Shown here piece after piece: positions 1 to 12,720 of a stretch of 64,000 nucleotides of DNA. Location: positions 10,931,007-10,995,006 of the forward strand of contig NW_020654422.1 in assembly GCF_003589595.1 (NCBI RefSeq), in the 5' to 3' direction. Under the pieces are notes generated by a model, which worked only from the letters and a program-made list of their open reading frames with translations, had not been told where the DNA came from and ran no database searches. Each line of letters begins with the position of its first letter. Positions within the stretch are counted from its first letter, which is position 1. This DNA comes from Hyposmocoma kahamanoa. Lineage: Eukaryota > Arthropoda > Insecta > Lepidoptera > Cosmopterigidae. The position numbers and the translations under genes were made by a program.

Positions 1-430
1 GCGCTCTACTTTCCTAACGCACTCCTGCGAACACCATCATCAGCTCTTTATAGACTTTAAACTTTTTAAAATCGTTTAGGATAGGCGATTATTAAACAGT
101 TTTGTGCTACACTGAACTCTCAATTACGATTGCAGTTGGGTACAATATAATAAGTACAGAAAAAAGTTGTATTAGTAGGTACAATGACATCGATTCAGGA
201 AGCATAAGAAAAATTACTGCAGCTCGCAAGAAGGCATTTCAATAAATCTCTTAAGTAATTACTAGTAATTAATTACAAAAAAAATAAACAAACTTTCCTG
301 AATCGTATTATATATATAGGTACTTAGAAAGGAGGAAGTTTTCAAACCTCCGCACTTGCGTTTAAGGTTAGGAACTTACAAAACTGTGATCATTGATGAC
401 GTGAGGAGGAAATGTGGTAAAACAAATACA
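1..430. other. Intergenic, no feature seen
   Basis: AT-rich sequence with frequent stops in all frames. I see no gene, RNA or repeat boundary except the left target duplication of the following SINE at 424-430. Confidence 0.5.
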
Positions 431-631
431 ACACTAGGGAAACCCTGTGTCGCGGGTGCCACCATGAACACACCCAAACTCACGAAATATATAATAAATA
501 TATAACAAATGTAGTATAAATATATATATAATAAATGTAGGCCATACAAATATTTCTCCCGGCCCGGGAATCGAACCTGGGACCTCTGCGTGGCAGTCCG
601 GCTTGATAACCGTTCGGCCACGGAGGCAGTT
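431..631 (-). repeat. tRNA-derived SINE (SINE-1, copy 1)
   Basis: On the minus strand the element begins with a tRNA-like head. It has an A box (TGGCCGAACGGTTA) and a B box (GGTTCGATTCC), then a body ending in a block that reads as the complement of GGGAAACCCTGTG. The seven-base repeat AAATACA sits directly outside both ends (424-430 and 632-638), a target-site duplication as expected for LINE-driven insertion. The acceptor arm does not pair, so this is not a functional tRNA gene. Two related copies occur at 11.8 kb and 33.5 kb. Confidence 0.85.
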
Positions 632-1796
632 AAATACATCGCAGCCGGTCAATAAATGAAGTTAAAACATAATTGTTACGATTTCGTCACACAAATTTGT
701 ATACGCAAAACAGATACAACAAACAAGAGCACCAGTAAATAACAAGATAATATGTATGTTTTTTAATTGTCCGTACAAAACGAGGCGACAAACACTTTAT
801 GGAAGACATTGACACTGAAACTCAATCTAATATACGATAACTTTTCGTATAAGTACTTATTCACTAAGCGGAACCGGCAGTCTACACCATGACCATCGTA
901 ATGTGAGCCTTATTGCCTCTTTTCATTCGAGTTAACAATCTTAGAGAAAGCAAACTGAACGTTCCATAAAGGGTCTAAATTAAGTGGTCCTTAAATTCTG
1001 ACATTGACCTCTACAGCGTTAGGCGAGGCCTCTCTCTGATCATTCATATTCATAGAGGCTTCAACTGCATATTAATAAAGCGGAGATGAGAATGGAACGA
1101 CAACGTTTTATCTACTCGTAGCCAAATGATCCTTCAAAAGGTTATTTAAAGGATCGTTCGGATACGAATTACGAAATATTGTAAACCATTTTAACCCTTT
1201 AACGTTACTAAGTAACCAATTCCGTTCCTTAATTGTAAATACCTAATAAATCTCGATGTATTTCTGAATTTTCAAGGTTCTACCGCCATTTGTACGGAAA
1301 CGAAAAAAGGTTTGAGATTTTTTCAACTGTTTCTTTTACGACGACATGTTAATTCCTAGTAAATCAAGCTCAGCATAACATAGTATTCGTGTGAGAAGTG
1401 GAATCGTCTATTCCCCGCAGTAGATTGTTATACTATACCTAGATAATATGAAAATAATTAATGAGTGTGGTCTGTGGGCTGTTAGGCTAGATAGAAGTTC
1501 CGCGTGACCTTCAACAGTGTCCATCTGTAAAAAACGTGGTCCACACACGAGCGAGACAAAAAACAAGTAAAAATAACGTGTGACCGGAAAGTCCAGAGTC
1601 GTCGTTTTCGGAATAACACTTGCGGAACCGGTTCGGTTCTCGACGCCAAATATCAACACGTTTCCTTCCTCCTATACCTAAATGCAAGTTCAACGATTTA
1701 AAACATCCTAAGCCCTTCATAATAATGTTCATAACAAAGAAAATATTAATTATATTTATTAACCATTCAAGAAAAGTTAATGTTAGTTAGTTTAAA
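632..1796. other. Intergenic, no feature seen
   Basis: No open frame with protein-like composition, no RNA gene and no clear repeat boundary. Short ORFs here look like chance frames. Confidence 0.45.
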
Positions 1797-1835
1797 TAAT
1801 AATAATAATAATAATGATAATAATAATAATAATGT
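1797..1835. repeat. AAT trinucleotide microsatellite
   Basis: About a dozen AAT units with one GAT interruption. It lies next to a LINE-like 3' tail on the opposite strand. Confidence 0.9.
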
Positions 1836-2095
1836 GCCATAGCCGGGAAATACCGCCTCTCCCATTTAAAAATTCAAAATTAGTCTTTTAGGCCATGGGA
1901 GAGGCGAGAGATTAAAATAAACATAATAATAATAATAAGTTTATTTCTCACCACAATATACAAAATACATTGGCATAATATCCAAAATAAAATACATAAA
2001 ACAATAAATTATACTGTGGGAGACTGGTGCCTAAACTAGACGTATGATCTGTATTTCAGGTCACCAGGACTCCACCCCTTGGAAGATACTTGTTA
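1836..2095 (-). repeat. LINE-like 3' UTR remnant
   Basis: Read on the minus strand the block ends in AATAAACTTATTATT-type sequence running into a simple A/T repeat. This is the usual look of insect non-LTR retrotransposon 3' ends. A 12-bp inverted pair (CGCCTCTCCCAT at 1854-1865 with its complement at 1895-1906) lies at its edge. No coding part remains. The family is not identified. Confidence 0.4.
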
Positions 2096-2186
2096 TTTTG
2101 AAATATGTACCAGTACATTGACAATTGTAGTAACTAACTTATCTATGTATTAAGGTAAATGTGAATAAACAGTGAAATATTTTTTT

Positions 2187-2489
2187 GTAGCAGTAGAGCT
2201 CCTTGTGAAAGAGTTCGTCCAGGGTAATACTGCCACCTTACCTATTTCTGCCGCCAAGCAGTAATGTCAGCATTACTGTGTTCCGGTTTTGAACGGTAAG
2301 GGTGCTGGTGAAATTACAGGCACGTGGGACTTGTCAACTTATGTCTCAGGGTGACGTACGCAGTGGTAGTGCTCCTCAGAACTTTGCAATTTAAAGCTCT
2401 GAGTGGCATTGTAACTGTTATGGACAGACGTGTTGCTTACCATCATGTGCACGACTTGTTCGTCCCGTCACTTGATGTTATAAAAAAAA
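2187..2489 (+). repeat. RepA copy 1, near full length
   Basis: A roughly 300-bp dispersed repeat starting GTAGCAGTAGAG and ending in a short A run after CGTCCCGTCAC. It is recognised because the same text recurs at 13.0, 22.1, 36.6 and 45.8 kb on the plus strand and at 20.9 and 37.4 kb on the minus strand. The poly(A)-type end suggests reverse-transcribed insertion. No Pol III boxes or coding frame were seen. Confidence 0.85.
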
Positions 2490-2745
2490 GAAATATGTAG
2501 AATAAGCATCAAATTGCTTCAAAATTTCAGGAAACAATTGGCGAACAGATACACCGGCAAATCCTGTCATCGCAATGGCAAACATGTCCCACACCTCAGC
2601 ATGGCGGCTAATACTAGTGGCGCGGGTAACAACAATAACTTTTGAGTCACAATAATATAGCATTATGCCATCGATACGATAAGAAGAAGACAGATTCTCG
2701 GTAGGAGCAATTTGGTGAATGAACTTTTCCAAATTCTTTTGCCCT

Positions 2746-2920
2746 GGTCGTATTCCAGAACTATATTCAATGCTCAAGTCAGGATTTGAGCAGACTTGAG
2801 TATGATTTCAAGCACTGGAAATACGACCCTAATGGCAAGGACTTGAGTATGATTTTTAGTGCTTTGAATTATACTCAAGTCCTGACTTGAGCATTGTGTA
2901 GAGTTCTAGAATACGACCCA
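2746..2920. mobile_element. Small inverted-repeat element (MITE-like)
   Basis: The left end GGTCGTATTCCAGAACT and the right end, read in complement (GGTCGTATTCTAGAACT), match. The similarity continues through AATGCTCAAGTCAGGA on both arms. A third partial copy of the ACTTGAGTATGAT motif lies in the middle. It is about 175 bp and non-coding. The superfamily is unknown; no convincing target duplication was found. Confidence 0.65.
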
Positions 2921-2989
2921 TAGTACGGGGAATTCTCTATTTGTAACTAGGTAATTAGTGTGGTTGTCAGATACATTATCGTTATAATT

Positions 2990-3269
2990 AAGTTTTTAAT
3001 GAAAATTAGTGACACAAATAACATCGATTCGAGAAACAATAATACACTGGCTGTTCGTGACAGTGATCTTTTCAAAGTCACAAATCCATTTAAGGGGCAA
3101 AGTATACGTTTGTGCAATAAGATCGCAGTTGATATAAACATTTGCCATTTACGAAGTTTAAAACTATCGTGACCCAAAGTTTATTATATAGCTTTTGCGT
3201 ACTTAGTAGAACCTATCTATCACAAGTATATTCTATCACGTCATACACTCGTATGACGATCCACAAACA
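2990..3269. other. Intergenic, no feature seen
   Basis: Low-complexity AT-rich sequence between the MITE-like element and the LINE remnant. The small frames here have no recognisable composition. Confidence 0.4.
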
Positions 3270-4231
3270 CTTGATACAAAATGTTACAAAATGTTCCTTG
3301 TGTGTTCCGATCAGCTATCTATTTAACAGTTTCTTGTTATCAAGCACGATGCCCAAGGTATGGAAGCGTTCCTTAATTGTCCCCATTTTTAAGAAAGGAG
3401 ACAAACATGACATCCGGAATTACCGAGGTATTTCAAAATTATCTATCATAGCTAAATTATTTGAAAAAATAATTTACGATAATTTGTACCCTGTTGTTAG
3501 ACCTCATTTTATAAATGAACAGCATGGATTTGTCAATTTACGTTCGACTGAGTCGAATCTTTGTGAATTTCTTGACATTGCTCTATGTAGTTTTAACGAT
3601 GGTTATCAGGTGGATACTGTGTGTACCAATTGTTCTAAAGCTTTCGATAAAATTTCTCATAATTTATTAATAAAAAAATAGAATGCATCGGTATACACGG
3701 TAATCTACTTCAGTGGCTTGAATCGTATCTCCGCGACAGGAGCCAAGCAGTTGCGATTAAAGGGTTCACTTCCAGTTTCATCCCTATTAGTTCCGGTGTT
3801 CCCCAGGGATCTCACTTAGGACCTCTCCTTTCTCCTTTTCTAAAACGACGTTAAAAAATGTCGACATGATCGAAAGAGTGCGAAATAAATTTGTTAAAAG
3901 ATTGAAGTATAAATATTGGAAATTTAAACCTACAGAAATTACGTCTTTGCAAAAACGAAGAGAGCTTAGGGATCCAATTTTTCTTTTCAAAATTATTAAT
4001 AATCACATTGATTCTACTTATTTATTAAGCCAAATTTCATTAAAATATCCTAGACCCAAACTACGTCCGCGAGGCCTATTTGCAATATCTTATTGTCGCA
4101 CTAATCATTTTAAAAGTGGATTCCTAGTACGGGCTTATACACAATTTAATAATGAATATCAAGAAATTAATAAATTTCACAATAAGCCATTCCGGTTCGG
4201 ATCTGCCATTAGGAAGCTTTTATTTTATTAA
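3270..4231 (+). pseudogene. Non-LTR retrotransposon (LINE) RT, frameshifted and internally deleted
   Basis: The frame up to 3681 carries reverse-transcriptase text typical of LINE ORF2: MPKVWKRSLIVPIFKKGD, NYRGIS, FEKII, EQHGF and SKAFDKISHNLL. A frameshift in an A run near 3673-3681 moves the reading to the next frame. There GNLLQWLESYL and SSGVPQGSHLGPLL continue the same domain. The text then jumps at about 3840-3866 to the C-terminal part (IERVRNKFVKRLKYKYW to RKLLFY, stop at 4231). The YADD-containing palm segment is therefore missing. The element cannot be active. A 3' UTR-like AT-rich stretch follows to about 4450. The clade is not certain (Jockey/CR1-like group). Confidence 0.85.
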
Positions 4232-4977
4232 CATAATTAATAAATGATCGTAGGAATTTTTCTTAGTGTTCGACAGATATAACAAACTAGTGGAGTGATT
4301 TCCCGTAACGTAATTGAATATCATGGTGGTTGATCATCATGTTATACAATAAATTTAAATTATAATTACAAGTGATTTATAATTTCTTGCTTAGTGGTAA
4401 TTATTATGTTAGTTGGTTATAATTATATACTATATCCATTGCATTGAAAAGGTGGGGTTTTTGTTTTTGTTCGATAATAAGGGTTAAAATTATTCTGCTT
4501 CAGACTTGTTGGAAAAACTTAGCTGGATAAACGTGAAAATCTGAACCTCAGTATCGGACTCCCAGTTCTTATTCTTAAACATACATATCTACCTATCGAT
4601 ACATCCTTACACAGTTCAAGCAAATAATCAGTCAGGGGATGGTAAAATAAGTTAAGTATTTGAAACTTTTGAATATATATTATTATTGATATTGAATTTA
4701 AGCAAATGTGTTGTGGGTTTAACTCAGATGTGGCATGTTTCTGACACGACTGTAACTCTGAAAAGTAAACAGGATACGGAAGTCGTATGTAACGAACATG
4801 CAAACTAAACCGATTTATCGATTGCCGTCCAGCAATATGGCCGCGGTGCAGAGACGAACTGGGCACTTCGTTGATATTGCGCAGAATTACACGTAAATAT
4901 AACAGAACGAGTGTTAACCTAATACCTCGTTGATATGGGCAAAAGATACTCTTTATGTCATTTCACGAAATGGACTA
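4232..4977. other. LINE 3' flank and intergenic sequence
   Basis: AT-rich. The first 200 bases are probably the LINE 3' UTR. No gene was seen in the remainder. Confidence 0.4.
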
Positions 4978-5976
4978 GGGTAACTCGAGGAGAAATGGAC
5001 CACATTTCTTTGAAGTGTAGTAACTTTTTATCCTTAAAATGTAAATAAAACACTTTGGTATAATATAAATTTACTATAATTATTCAACATTTTTTTACCA
5101 TTACCATTGTACGAGATTGTTTCTAAAACGCTAAGAATTGAGATCCAAAAAAAAGTACACTCGGTCCATCTCTCCCATACTGTATGGGTGAGTTGGACGA
5201 CCCAATAAGGAGAGATGGACTTAGCAAAAATATGTAGTCATTCTTCATAAAAAAATAACTGAAGTCTTAAAATCAAATAAAAAAATAGCACAAAACTTAA
5301 ACAATTGACTAAAAGTTCTTGTTAGTTAGTTCTTGGTATTCCAAATGTTTTTGCAGCTTCATTGATCCCCATTCCGTTAGCAAAAGCTTTTAAAGCATTC
5401 GATAGTGCACTTTCAGTCCATTCTCCCCTACATACTCCTCTTTTCCTTTTGTATGTTAAAGGCATTCCTAAAAAAATAATAAACTTATTAATAAATATAT
5501 ATACAGTTTTATATGTAGTAGAAATAATTAACGTAAACCACCTAATGTTCTAGCAAAAAAAGTTTCACACCTGGTCCATCTCACCCTTATTTATCATGGT
5601 CCATCACTCCCAAATTGAGAGGAGAGACGGACCACTCTGTCAAACCAAAAGCATACCAGTTCATTAAAAATTATGAGGTTATTATATTACTTTATAAACA
5701 TACAAATACAGCAATATCAATTTTTATTCTATGTACACAATATCGTATACGTACCCTCGTTTTTAAAGCACCCTTTAAAAACAATAAGCACTTTCTAAAC
5801 CTTTAAAGCAGTATTTTATCAATTTGACCAGCGAAAACGCGACAGACTTTCTTGATATACGTAGCAAATATGTTGACAGAAGCGCCCCGTTGTTGCCAGT
5901 TTAAAATAATATTTTAGTTTGGTAGAAATTGCGATGGGTCGTCTCACCCGCTGGGCCATCTCTCCTCGAATTAACC
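4978..5976 (-). mobile_element. pogo-like (Tc1/mariner superfamily) deleted DNA transposon
   Basis: The termini match as inverted repeats: GTAACTCGAGGAGAAATGGA at the left and GTTAATTCGAGGAGAGATGG (complement) at the right. TA lies directly outside each end (4976-4977 and 5977-5978), as expected for Tc1/mariner-type insertion. The element is 999 bp. Its one recognisable coding remnant is a psq-type helix-turn-helix exon on the minus strand. The terminal core GGAGAGATGGACC recurs in both orientations near 5165, 5208, 5574, 5598, 5617, 5937 and 5955. Confidence 0.8.
5322..5465 (-). pseudogene. psq-type helix-turn-helix exon of a pogo-like transposase
   Basis: A 47-codon frame starts at an ATG (5465-5463) and stops with TAA (5324-5322). 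The protein opens MPLTYKRKRG, followed by EWTESALSNALKAFANGMGI and then NEAAKTFGIPRT. A basic run followed by WTE-LxxALxAxxxGM-GINEAAKxFGIP is the pattern of the HTH_psq (Pipsqueak/CENP-B N-terminal) DNA-binding domain of pogo/Tigger transposases. A pyrimidine-A stretch ending in AG lies just upstream of GAATG on this strand, so it may have been a spliced exon. The stop falls right after the recognition helix. The DDE catalytic domain is absent from the element. Confidence 0.75.
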
Positions 5977-5978
5977 TA

Positions 5979-8900
5979 TGTATATTTATTCAACAAATTT
6001 CATGTTTCAAAATTACCTGTCACTTGATACGAAGTTTGATTGAAGTTAAGTAATCAAGAAAGATATTTGGAAAAAAATATTCACATCGAAATGATGTCTT
6101 GTTCAGTGTTTTGGAAAATTTTAACATCAGAGGTCTCTGTTTCAGTTTATTTATCTTCTCTATATCACGCACCTTCCTGGCGCCGTCGTTCCGCCGGAAA
6201 TGGGCGTCGTCTCCGTTCTAACCCTTACCGCGTTTCCGGTTCCGCCCGCCTTTGAACTCGCCCGAACTTTCCGTAGCAATCCCGTTTCCAAGACTTTTCA
6301 CTTGAGTAGCTGCGATAATTTGACAAGTTTTGCAATTTAAATCTGACGTATCTTCAATTGATTTGCGAGCACCTTTATTGTACCTACGCAATTCAAATTT
6401 AAATTTAAAAAAACTGCCGACACAAGAGCACAACTTTGGAACTATTTCCCCATCATAGTTTGTACTAGATTAAGGGACCGATAAAAATTTAATGTGGATA
6501 AAGGGGAATGAAATGCGACGGTATCGTAAATCAAGAAAAAAGAATAAAATCTCGTACAGAAAACACGAGACAAAAGGAAAAGTTTTCGAAATTAGGGACA
6601 TACTTGAGAACACAGTCAGTTTCGAACACACCTAACATATTTATAGTAATTCCCTATTCTCGTCCTTAAATAGTCACTGATAACCTGGTTCTCTAGAAAC
6701 GGTCCTCATCTATTTATAACATATCAATTTAATGCTCTCCAAAAGGTTCTGTACTATATACCTATGGTTACCTATACATAGCGTATCGCGACAAATTTAC
6801 AGTAATAAGTTTGTTCTACTATGTAATTAAAACGTAATACTAAATAGTGTACATGAACATCGCCTATGTCGTCTCGAACTGGATAATATAAAAGTATATA
6901 ACGACGTGATCTCTGTCCAAAATAATTATATAACGTAATATTTCAATACATAATAAGTATAAATACTATCACGCTCCTTTGTTATTCTTTCCGCAAATCA
7001 TGGTTCATTTAATTTGTAAGAAGTAGGTAAGTACAATATCTTTTGGTTTCGCAAGGTGCTGTACAGGCGCAGCAGTGTTGCAAGCTCATCAGATACCAAC
7101 ACTTCCTCCATTGCATCGTAGCCACATCGCCGCTTGATTGCTGAATTATATTTTTTCTTACTTCTTCCTTTTAAAACCACTGCTTTTGTTGCTGTAGCTC
7201 CGTCTAAAGGCAGTTTGTTGTTAGCTCTATGTATTTCGTTCAGTTTCTTCGTTTTATATCTACTTAGTTTAATATATGGTTCATAACACTTCTTTGGGTG
7301 AGTTTAAGATATAATAATTTAAGTCTGGGTTTAATTCTAGAACTTACTAAGTAATCTGTATTAAACAATTGTTGAAATAAACATTGAGAGCGGATATTTT
7401 CGTGACTATTTTATTTATATCAAAGTGTTGAGAAAAATACACAGTACCTAAGTAAAAAGACGAGCTAAAAGACTATGTGAAATATGAATATGTGAAAATT
7501 ATACTTCATTGTTATAAGCAATTATTTTGTGAAAGCTAACACTGTTCTTTGGTTTTAGCAAATTGTTTATTTCAATAATTATCTCTACCCACATTCCTAC
7601 CTGTTGTGGTAACTTGCGGTTATTTTACAAAATTCGCATTTATTTTCCAATACCACAATGTTACTAGCTAAAAACCGTCTACACTTACTCGTATTTGTAA
7701 TTTTATTTTGACACATAATACACTCAGATTTTCTTGTAAATAGAACAACATTAGATACTTAAATATTATGACTTTTCTTAACAAAATTGAGAGAACTTAA
7801 AAGGAATATAAAGTAAATCGCCACAGTTAAAACGTAACCTAACTGTATGATGTAGAATATCCATATCGAATCTCAGTCTTTTAGTCTGATGGAACCCAGA
7901 TTATACCAGCCATTGATAGGCACCTATCTGGACTACGCTCAGTATATATTGGCAGGTGGATCGTTTATGACATTAAATGATCAAAATAATATGATAAAGC
8001 GCTCCTTTATTCTGACTTGCGCAAACGATTTTGGTTTCGACGCATCTTGTATCTCGACCTAGTTTAAGGCGCTCTGCGTAGTGCTGTGTTTGATTCGGAT
8101 TACGTCACATTCAGCGGATTGGGTCACCGGTGGCGTTGACTGCGCGAGCTTCACACATAGATAAGTTATGTCACTCAGCGTGTAATATGCATGCTACATC
8201 ATAGACTCATTACCAATAACGTCACGCTTCGCTCAAGCAATTACAATTTAATATGAAAATACAAACAATAAACTCTGAATACCACGCACAACAGCCAAAT
8301 TTCCTGAAGCTGTGTTTTGATCGTGTAAGTCAATTAACATCGAAATCCTGTTTAAACTAGCGTGCCTCTTATTATCTGAGGAACGGTGACATTCTTCATT
8401 TCCTGCTGCGGTGTCGCAGACGCAGGTGCCGCAACCTATATACTTGCATAGTTGCCATCAGTATGCAGGCGCGTGGCCAATTATAGTGGAGACCTACTTT
8501 CTTACCTTCGAACTTTTACTTCCTGCGGGGCAGCAAGGCGGCCGGTCGCACCACGCAACGAATTACGAAAGTGGCGCGAAATGCTCGGCCGACATTCGCG
8601 CGGTGCTTGCGCCACCTCAGGAAGTGCTGTTGCGGCGGGATTACGTAGTTGCCTGCGCCTGTCGGACTGCCTGCCACCACCATCGCAGGCTTCACATCGG
8701 TTGTCGGACCTGGGGTTCATCGTGGAAGGGGTGAGAGTACAAGCAGACATAAACAAATAGGTACAGTATTGATTACTATATTACTCAGGGCTAAGTGTTT
8801 CTACTTTTCAGACAACTTTTCCAGAAAGAGCTTTATTGCTACATTAACAAGTTTATTAAATAATATAATCATTATAGTTATTTTACAGGTCAAAAACTTA

Positions 8901-11780
8901 GTTATCTAATAAACACGGGAACTTGTGGTTTCATTTATTACAATTATCCGCCTGTCATGGAGCGACTCTTGCAACATTTCTTGGCATAATTTCAAATATG
9001 TTAGAAATCCGCCAATGATTTCTTTTTGGGTTCATTCAACGATCATTTTGATGGCAAACAATAATACTTTATGAATTTAGAATAATTAAGTTATTTGGGT
9101 GACCATATAAATAACTCTATCATATACAGTCACAGACAACCCATTAAATTCCTATCCAGAAATGACAAATGTAGAGTCCTTGCAACACAAGATGTTAAGA
9201 TAAGAGCTAACTACAAATCGACAGGAACTGTTATGTAACGGACTGTTGTAATCCAGAAAGTGAACGTGCAGCCATGAAATAGAATCATATTGCATTCGTC
9301 TGCTAAGCAGGATGTATAATCTCTCTCGGAACTATGCCGAGTTACCTAAGTCAGGCTTGCCTAACGCTACACAGTTGTTATGAAATTACTTGTAACGTGA
9401 AATTATTCAATAATATTGATTTCTTTGATGCTCAGAAACGATTTCATCTATTTGCCACTACAAACCTCTATCTACCACAGTTGGTAGATTGTCCGTATAG
9501 GCAACAATTTAATAATCCACCACATATGCAATTATTAGATAAGTGTCAACTTGTGGTTATAAATTCGCATGCGGGTTCCTAAAGCTTTGGCTAAAAAAGT
9601 TGCCTTAAATTATTTTAATATGTATTATATTATATTCAGTAAGAAACTCTCAAAGTTTCATATTATGTAAATTGTCAACAATTGTGTTTTTTTCACCTCA
9701 AACCTACTTTGTGTCGAATTGCATTTACCGTTGCATAAGTACCGACGTGCTTATGCATTACAGAATCGGAAAAAGTGTGCAAAAACGGTATTAGGGCGAG
9801 AAAATTCACATCGATGTGTTCCGTTACACACTCATTCGCCGAGTGCATAACCCCCATCTTCTAGCACGTAATGCGCGCAACGGTGCGCACCCGATCTCGC
9901 GCGACCGGTCCCAGAAAGTGGGTCATCTCTTTTTGTTCCACCACGATATTCCGTAATTAGAAAGAGAGGGTGAAGGAACTCGTGCTTAGTTCACATGCGA
10001 TTATGCAGCATGTAGATTAGCTCATTGATTGCACATTAATTTAGAAACAGCAAATGGTGTAGTAGAGTAGGTTCAGTGCAGAAATTCGTTCAATTTAAAT
10101 TAAATTTCATGACACATACAGGTGTCTTTTGAGTAATAAATAATCTATTAAGTCATCATCATAAAAATTATTGATATATAAGTAGATGTATTACGAAATT
10201 ATCCCTACACGTACACAATAAGATCTGATTTAGTTCACTTGTGGTTGTGAGCAGTGAGCACGGAGGCGATCTACCGAAGTGTTAGCCAAGATGGCGGCAC
10301 GCGGAAGTGTGAGACTTCCGCGTTGCCCTGCGGTGCGCGTGCGCCGCGCTCGCCTCGTGACGACTCCGTACATTAATAACAAACCGACATTACACACAAA
10401 TCTGTATTATTGCTTAATTTTAATTATATTACATTTTATTTGACTGTAAAATGCAGTTGTGTACCTATCTACGTGTCATTTCGCAATAATTCTTTTTTTA
10501 ATAAAAAATTCGATGATCCAGTTAGGCACCTACAATATACCTAACATCTGATGCAATCATTTAAGAAGAGCTGCATCACACATATTTATAACGACACAGA
10601 ACATTACAGGATGTAGATAGATAGTAAGTCAAATACATAGTACTGGTAAATAAGTATTTTACTTAATTGTAATACTATAGCATACTACACTATGTGTGTA
10701 CCTACCTGTATTCACATATACATTTGTGTAATATTAACAATGCGAGTCTTGGACATCTTAAACCTTTATTTCAAATTATATTTTTTTACCGGAATAGGCA
10801 GAGTAGTAGGGTTGAAGGAACTAATATGTACCTAGAGTGTATATTACCTCCCTCTAAGGTTATATTAAAATCAGGATTACTGAACTAGATTTCGACTTTT
10901 AACGATTTCAAAAAGTAACAATAAGAATTACTTGCACGAGTTATGTCAAGCTCTATTCACTATACCAGTATGGTTATATCTAAATTTATTTTCTTAGTTT
11001 TCAAACTGGGTTGTGTAGAATTTCGCAAAAAGTGTAAAATTTCATACTGTTTACAAACATTCTATCACGAGTCGGGGTCGCGTTGTGCCCGGACATGCCG
11101 CCCACAATTGCTGCCAATTGCGCCAATTGACGGTCCCGCCACCCTTCCGCTTTCGACTCAATCCAGTGCCGTCATCATTCTACAAACATCTGCCACTTGG
11201 CTGCTTGTATCTCACAAATTGTCTATGTTACAATGAACTCTTGACTTAATAACCATTTTGTTTTATACATTAGCGATCAATGAATTTAAAAGTTTCCATT
11301 AGCAATTTACAGATTTCTTATTATGGTCTAACAAGGTAATTAAGTCATAAGTTTTCTTAATTATTCTTTAGGAGAGTAGGTAATACGTACTGTGTAAGCA
11401 CACGATATCGAAATTAATTTAGGGTTTTAAACAACAGTAGTCTAAGTACAACATAAGCTTTAAATACGAAGGAAAGTTAATTGGAGAAACGCAAATATAT
11501 ATATATAAACACAAATGAACAATTTTGTATACATATTTTTTATTGAACTGCAAAATTTTTTTATTAAGTACAATTCGATAATAAACAGGATTGTATTGCA
11601 TTGCTCTATGATAAGAACTGCATGCACTCACTTTAATGCGTTTCTGCAAATATGTTGTAATAATGCTACTTAACTTATAATATCTCTGAATCAGTTACAT
11701 ATTTAACACTAAAAGTAATTGACGAAATTCAAATGCTATTTTGTCTTAAATAAATAAAACAATGGACTTCACATACTACA
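5979..11780. other. Long intergenic stretch with GC-rich patches
   Basis: No gene is supported. GC-rich, CpG-containing islands in otherwise AT-rich DNA lie at about 6170-6260, 8400-8740, 9840-9960 and 10255-10370. They are candidate regulatory elements on composition only. The 8.4-8.7 kb patch yields overlapping frames on both strands, as GC-rich DNA does, without recognisable protein text. Confidence 0.4.
10288..10323. promoter_or_regulatory. PHO/YY1-type site beside an inverted pair of GCGGAAGT cores
   Basis: AAGATGGCGGC is a YY1/Pleiohomeotic-type sequence. It is followed by ACGCGGAAGT and, after five bases, its exact complement (10299-10323), which puts two ETS-type GGAA cores head to head. 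Function is inference from motif text only. Confidence 0.3.
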
Positions 11781-11944
11781 CTGTGTGAAAATTGACTGCT
11801 TGTGGCCGAACGGTTACCACACTGGATTGCCACGCAGAAGTCCCGGGTTCGACTGTGTATTTGTTGGTTGTATAATGTGTGTGCCCATGGCACCCGCGAC
11901 ACAGGGTTTCCCAAGTGCGGAGCTATTAAAAATAATAATAATAT
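11781..11944 (+). repeat. tRNA-derived SINE (SINE-1, copy 2)
   Basis: It carries the TGTGGCCGAACGGTTACC A-box region, a B-box-like GGGTTCGACTG and the family block GGCACCCGCGACACAGGG, and ends in AAAAATAATAATAAT. The nine-base CATACTACA stands on both sides (11772-11780 and 11945-11953), a plausible target duplication. The plus-strand orientation is opposite to the copies at 0.5 and 33.5 kb. Confidence 0.8.
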
Positions 11945-11953
11945 CATACTACA

Positions 11954-12688
11954 TCATTAACTACTTACGAGCTTGTAGCCATCTCTGACATGTACCAAAT
12001 CTAATATGCAACACAATCGAAAAGCTGAACGACAGTTCATTGTGAACTTAAGGCGCACAGTATCTTTTCGCAACTGTACAATTGTTTCAATTGGCTTAGC
12101 CCGACCACTGCTCACCCTTCCGCTTCTATCATATCATCTAGCCAGTCATCTTATTTGCCTCGTTATCTCCCCGCATTACTAACTATACCAATTCATAGCA
12201 CTGGCTGTCGTACTTACAGTAAGTATAACACCCTATAGGTATATTATAGGTACATAATGTCACAAATACAGTAAAGTTACTGTGAACGCGATAACAGCAA
12301 AATTCCAACGCAGTAATGAAATTACCGCTTCCATATAAAGATAACTTGATGGTGATGTATTCATTTTTTTAAGTAACCTTTATAGAACACACATGACAAC
12401 AGTCAATAATAACATATTATAGGTATATGTGTTTATCTGTGTAAAAATGTACATCCGCATGTGGCTCAGATAATGCTGCCCAACAATCCGATATTGTCAG
12501 GCATTTCCGTATTTATCGGCGCGGCGCGTGTATGTGTGGCAACAATTGTTATTAATAATTCAGATAATAGATTCAAAATTCAGATTGCTTATTCGAGTGC
12601 TAAATTAATCAGCAACAAAATTCAAATTTACTTGCTAAGCGAAAATAAATATAGAATAGATAGTTAATATGTTATTATTACATTTTAG
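11954..12688. other. Intergenic, no feature seen
   Basis: AT-rich sequence. No coding, RNA or repeat signal was recognised. Confidence 0.4.
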
Positions 12689-12720
12689 TAGCAGTAGAGC
12701 TTCTTGCGACAGAGTTCGTC
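12689..12720 (+). repeat. RepA fragment (5' end only)
   Basis: Only the first ~32 bases of RepA (GTAGCAGTAGAGCTTC onward) are present, running straight into a perfect palindrome that joins it to a LINE fragment. Confidence 0.7.

Noticed and set aside
550..629. tRNA gene
   Set aside because: A and B boxes are present but the acceptor stem does not pair, and the sequence is part of a dispersed SINE with a target duplication.
2478..2777. 99-codon minus-strand ORF
   Set aside because: Overlaps the RepA 3' end and the MITE-like element; no recognised protein text.
8411..8760. Overlapping ORFs on both strands
   Set aside because: Typical shadows of a GC-rich patch; none has a recognisable motif.
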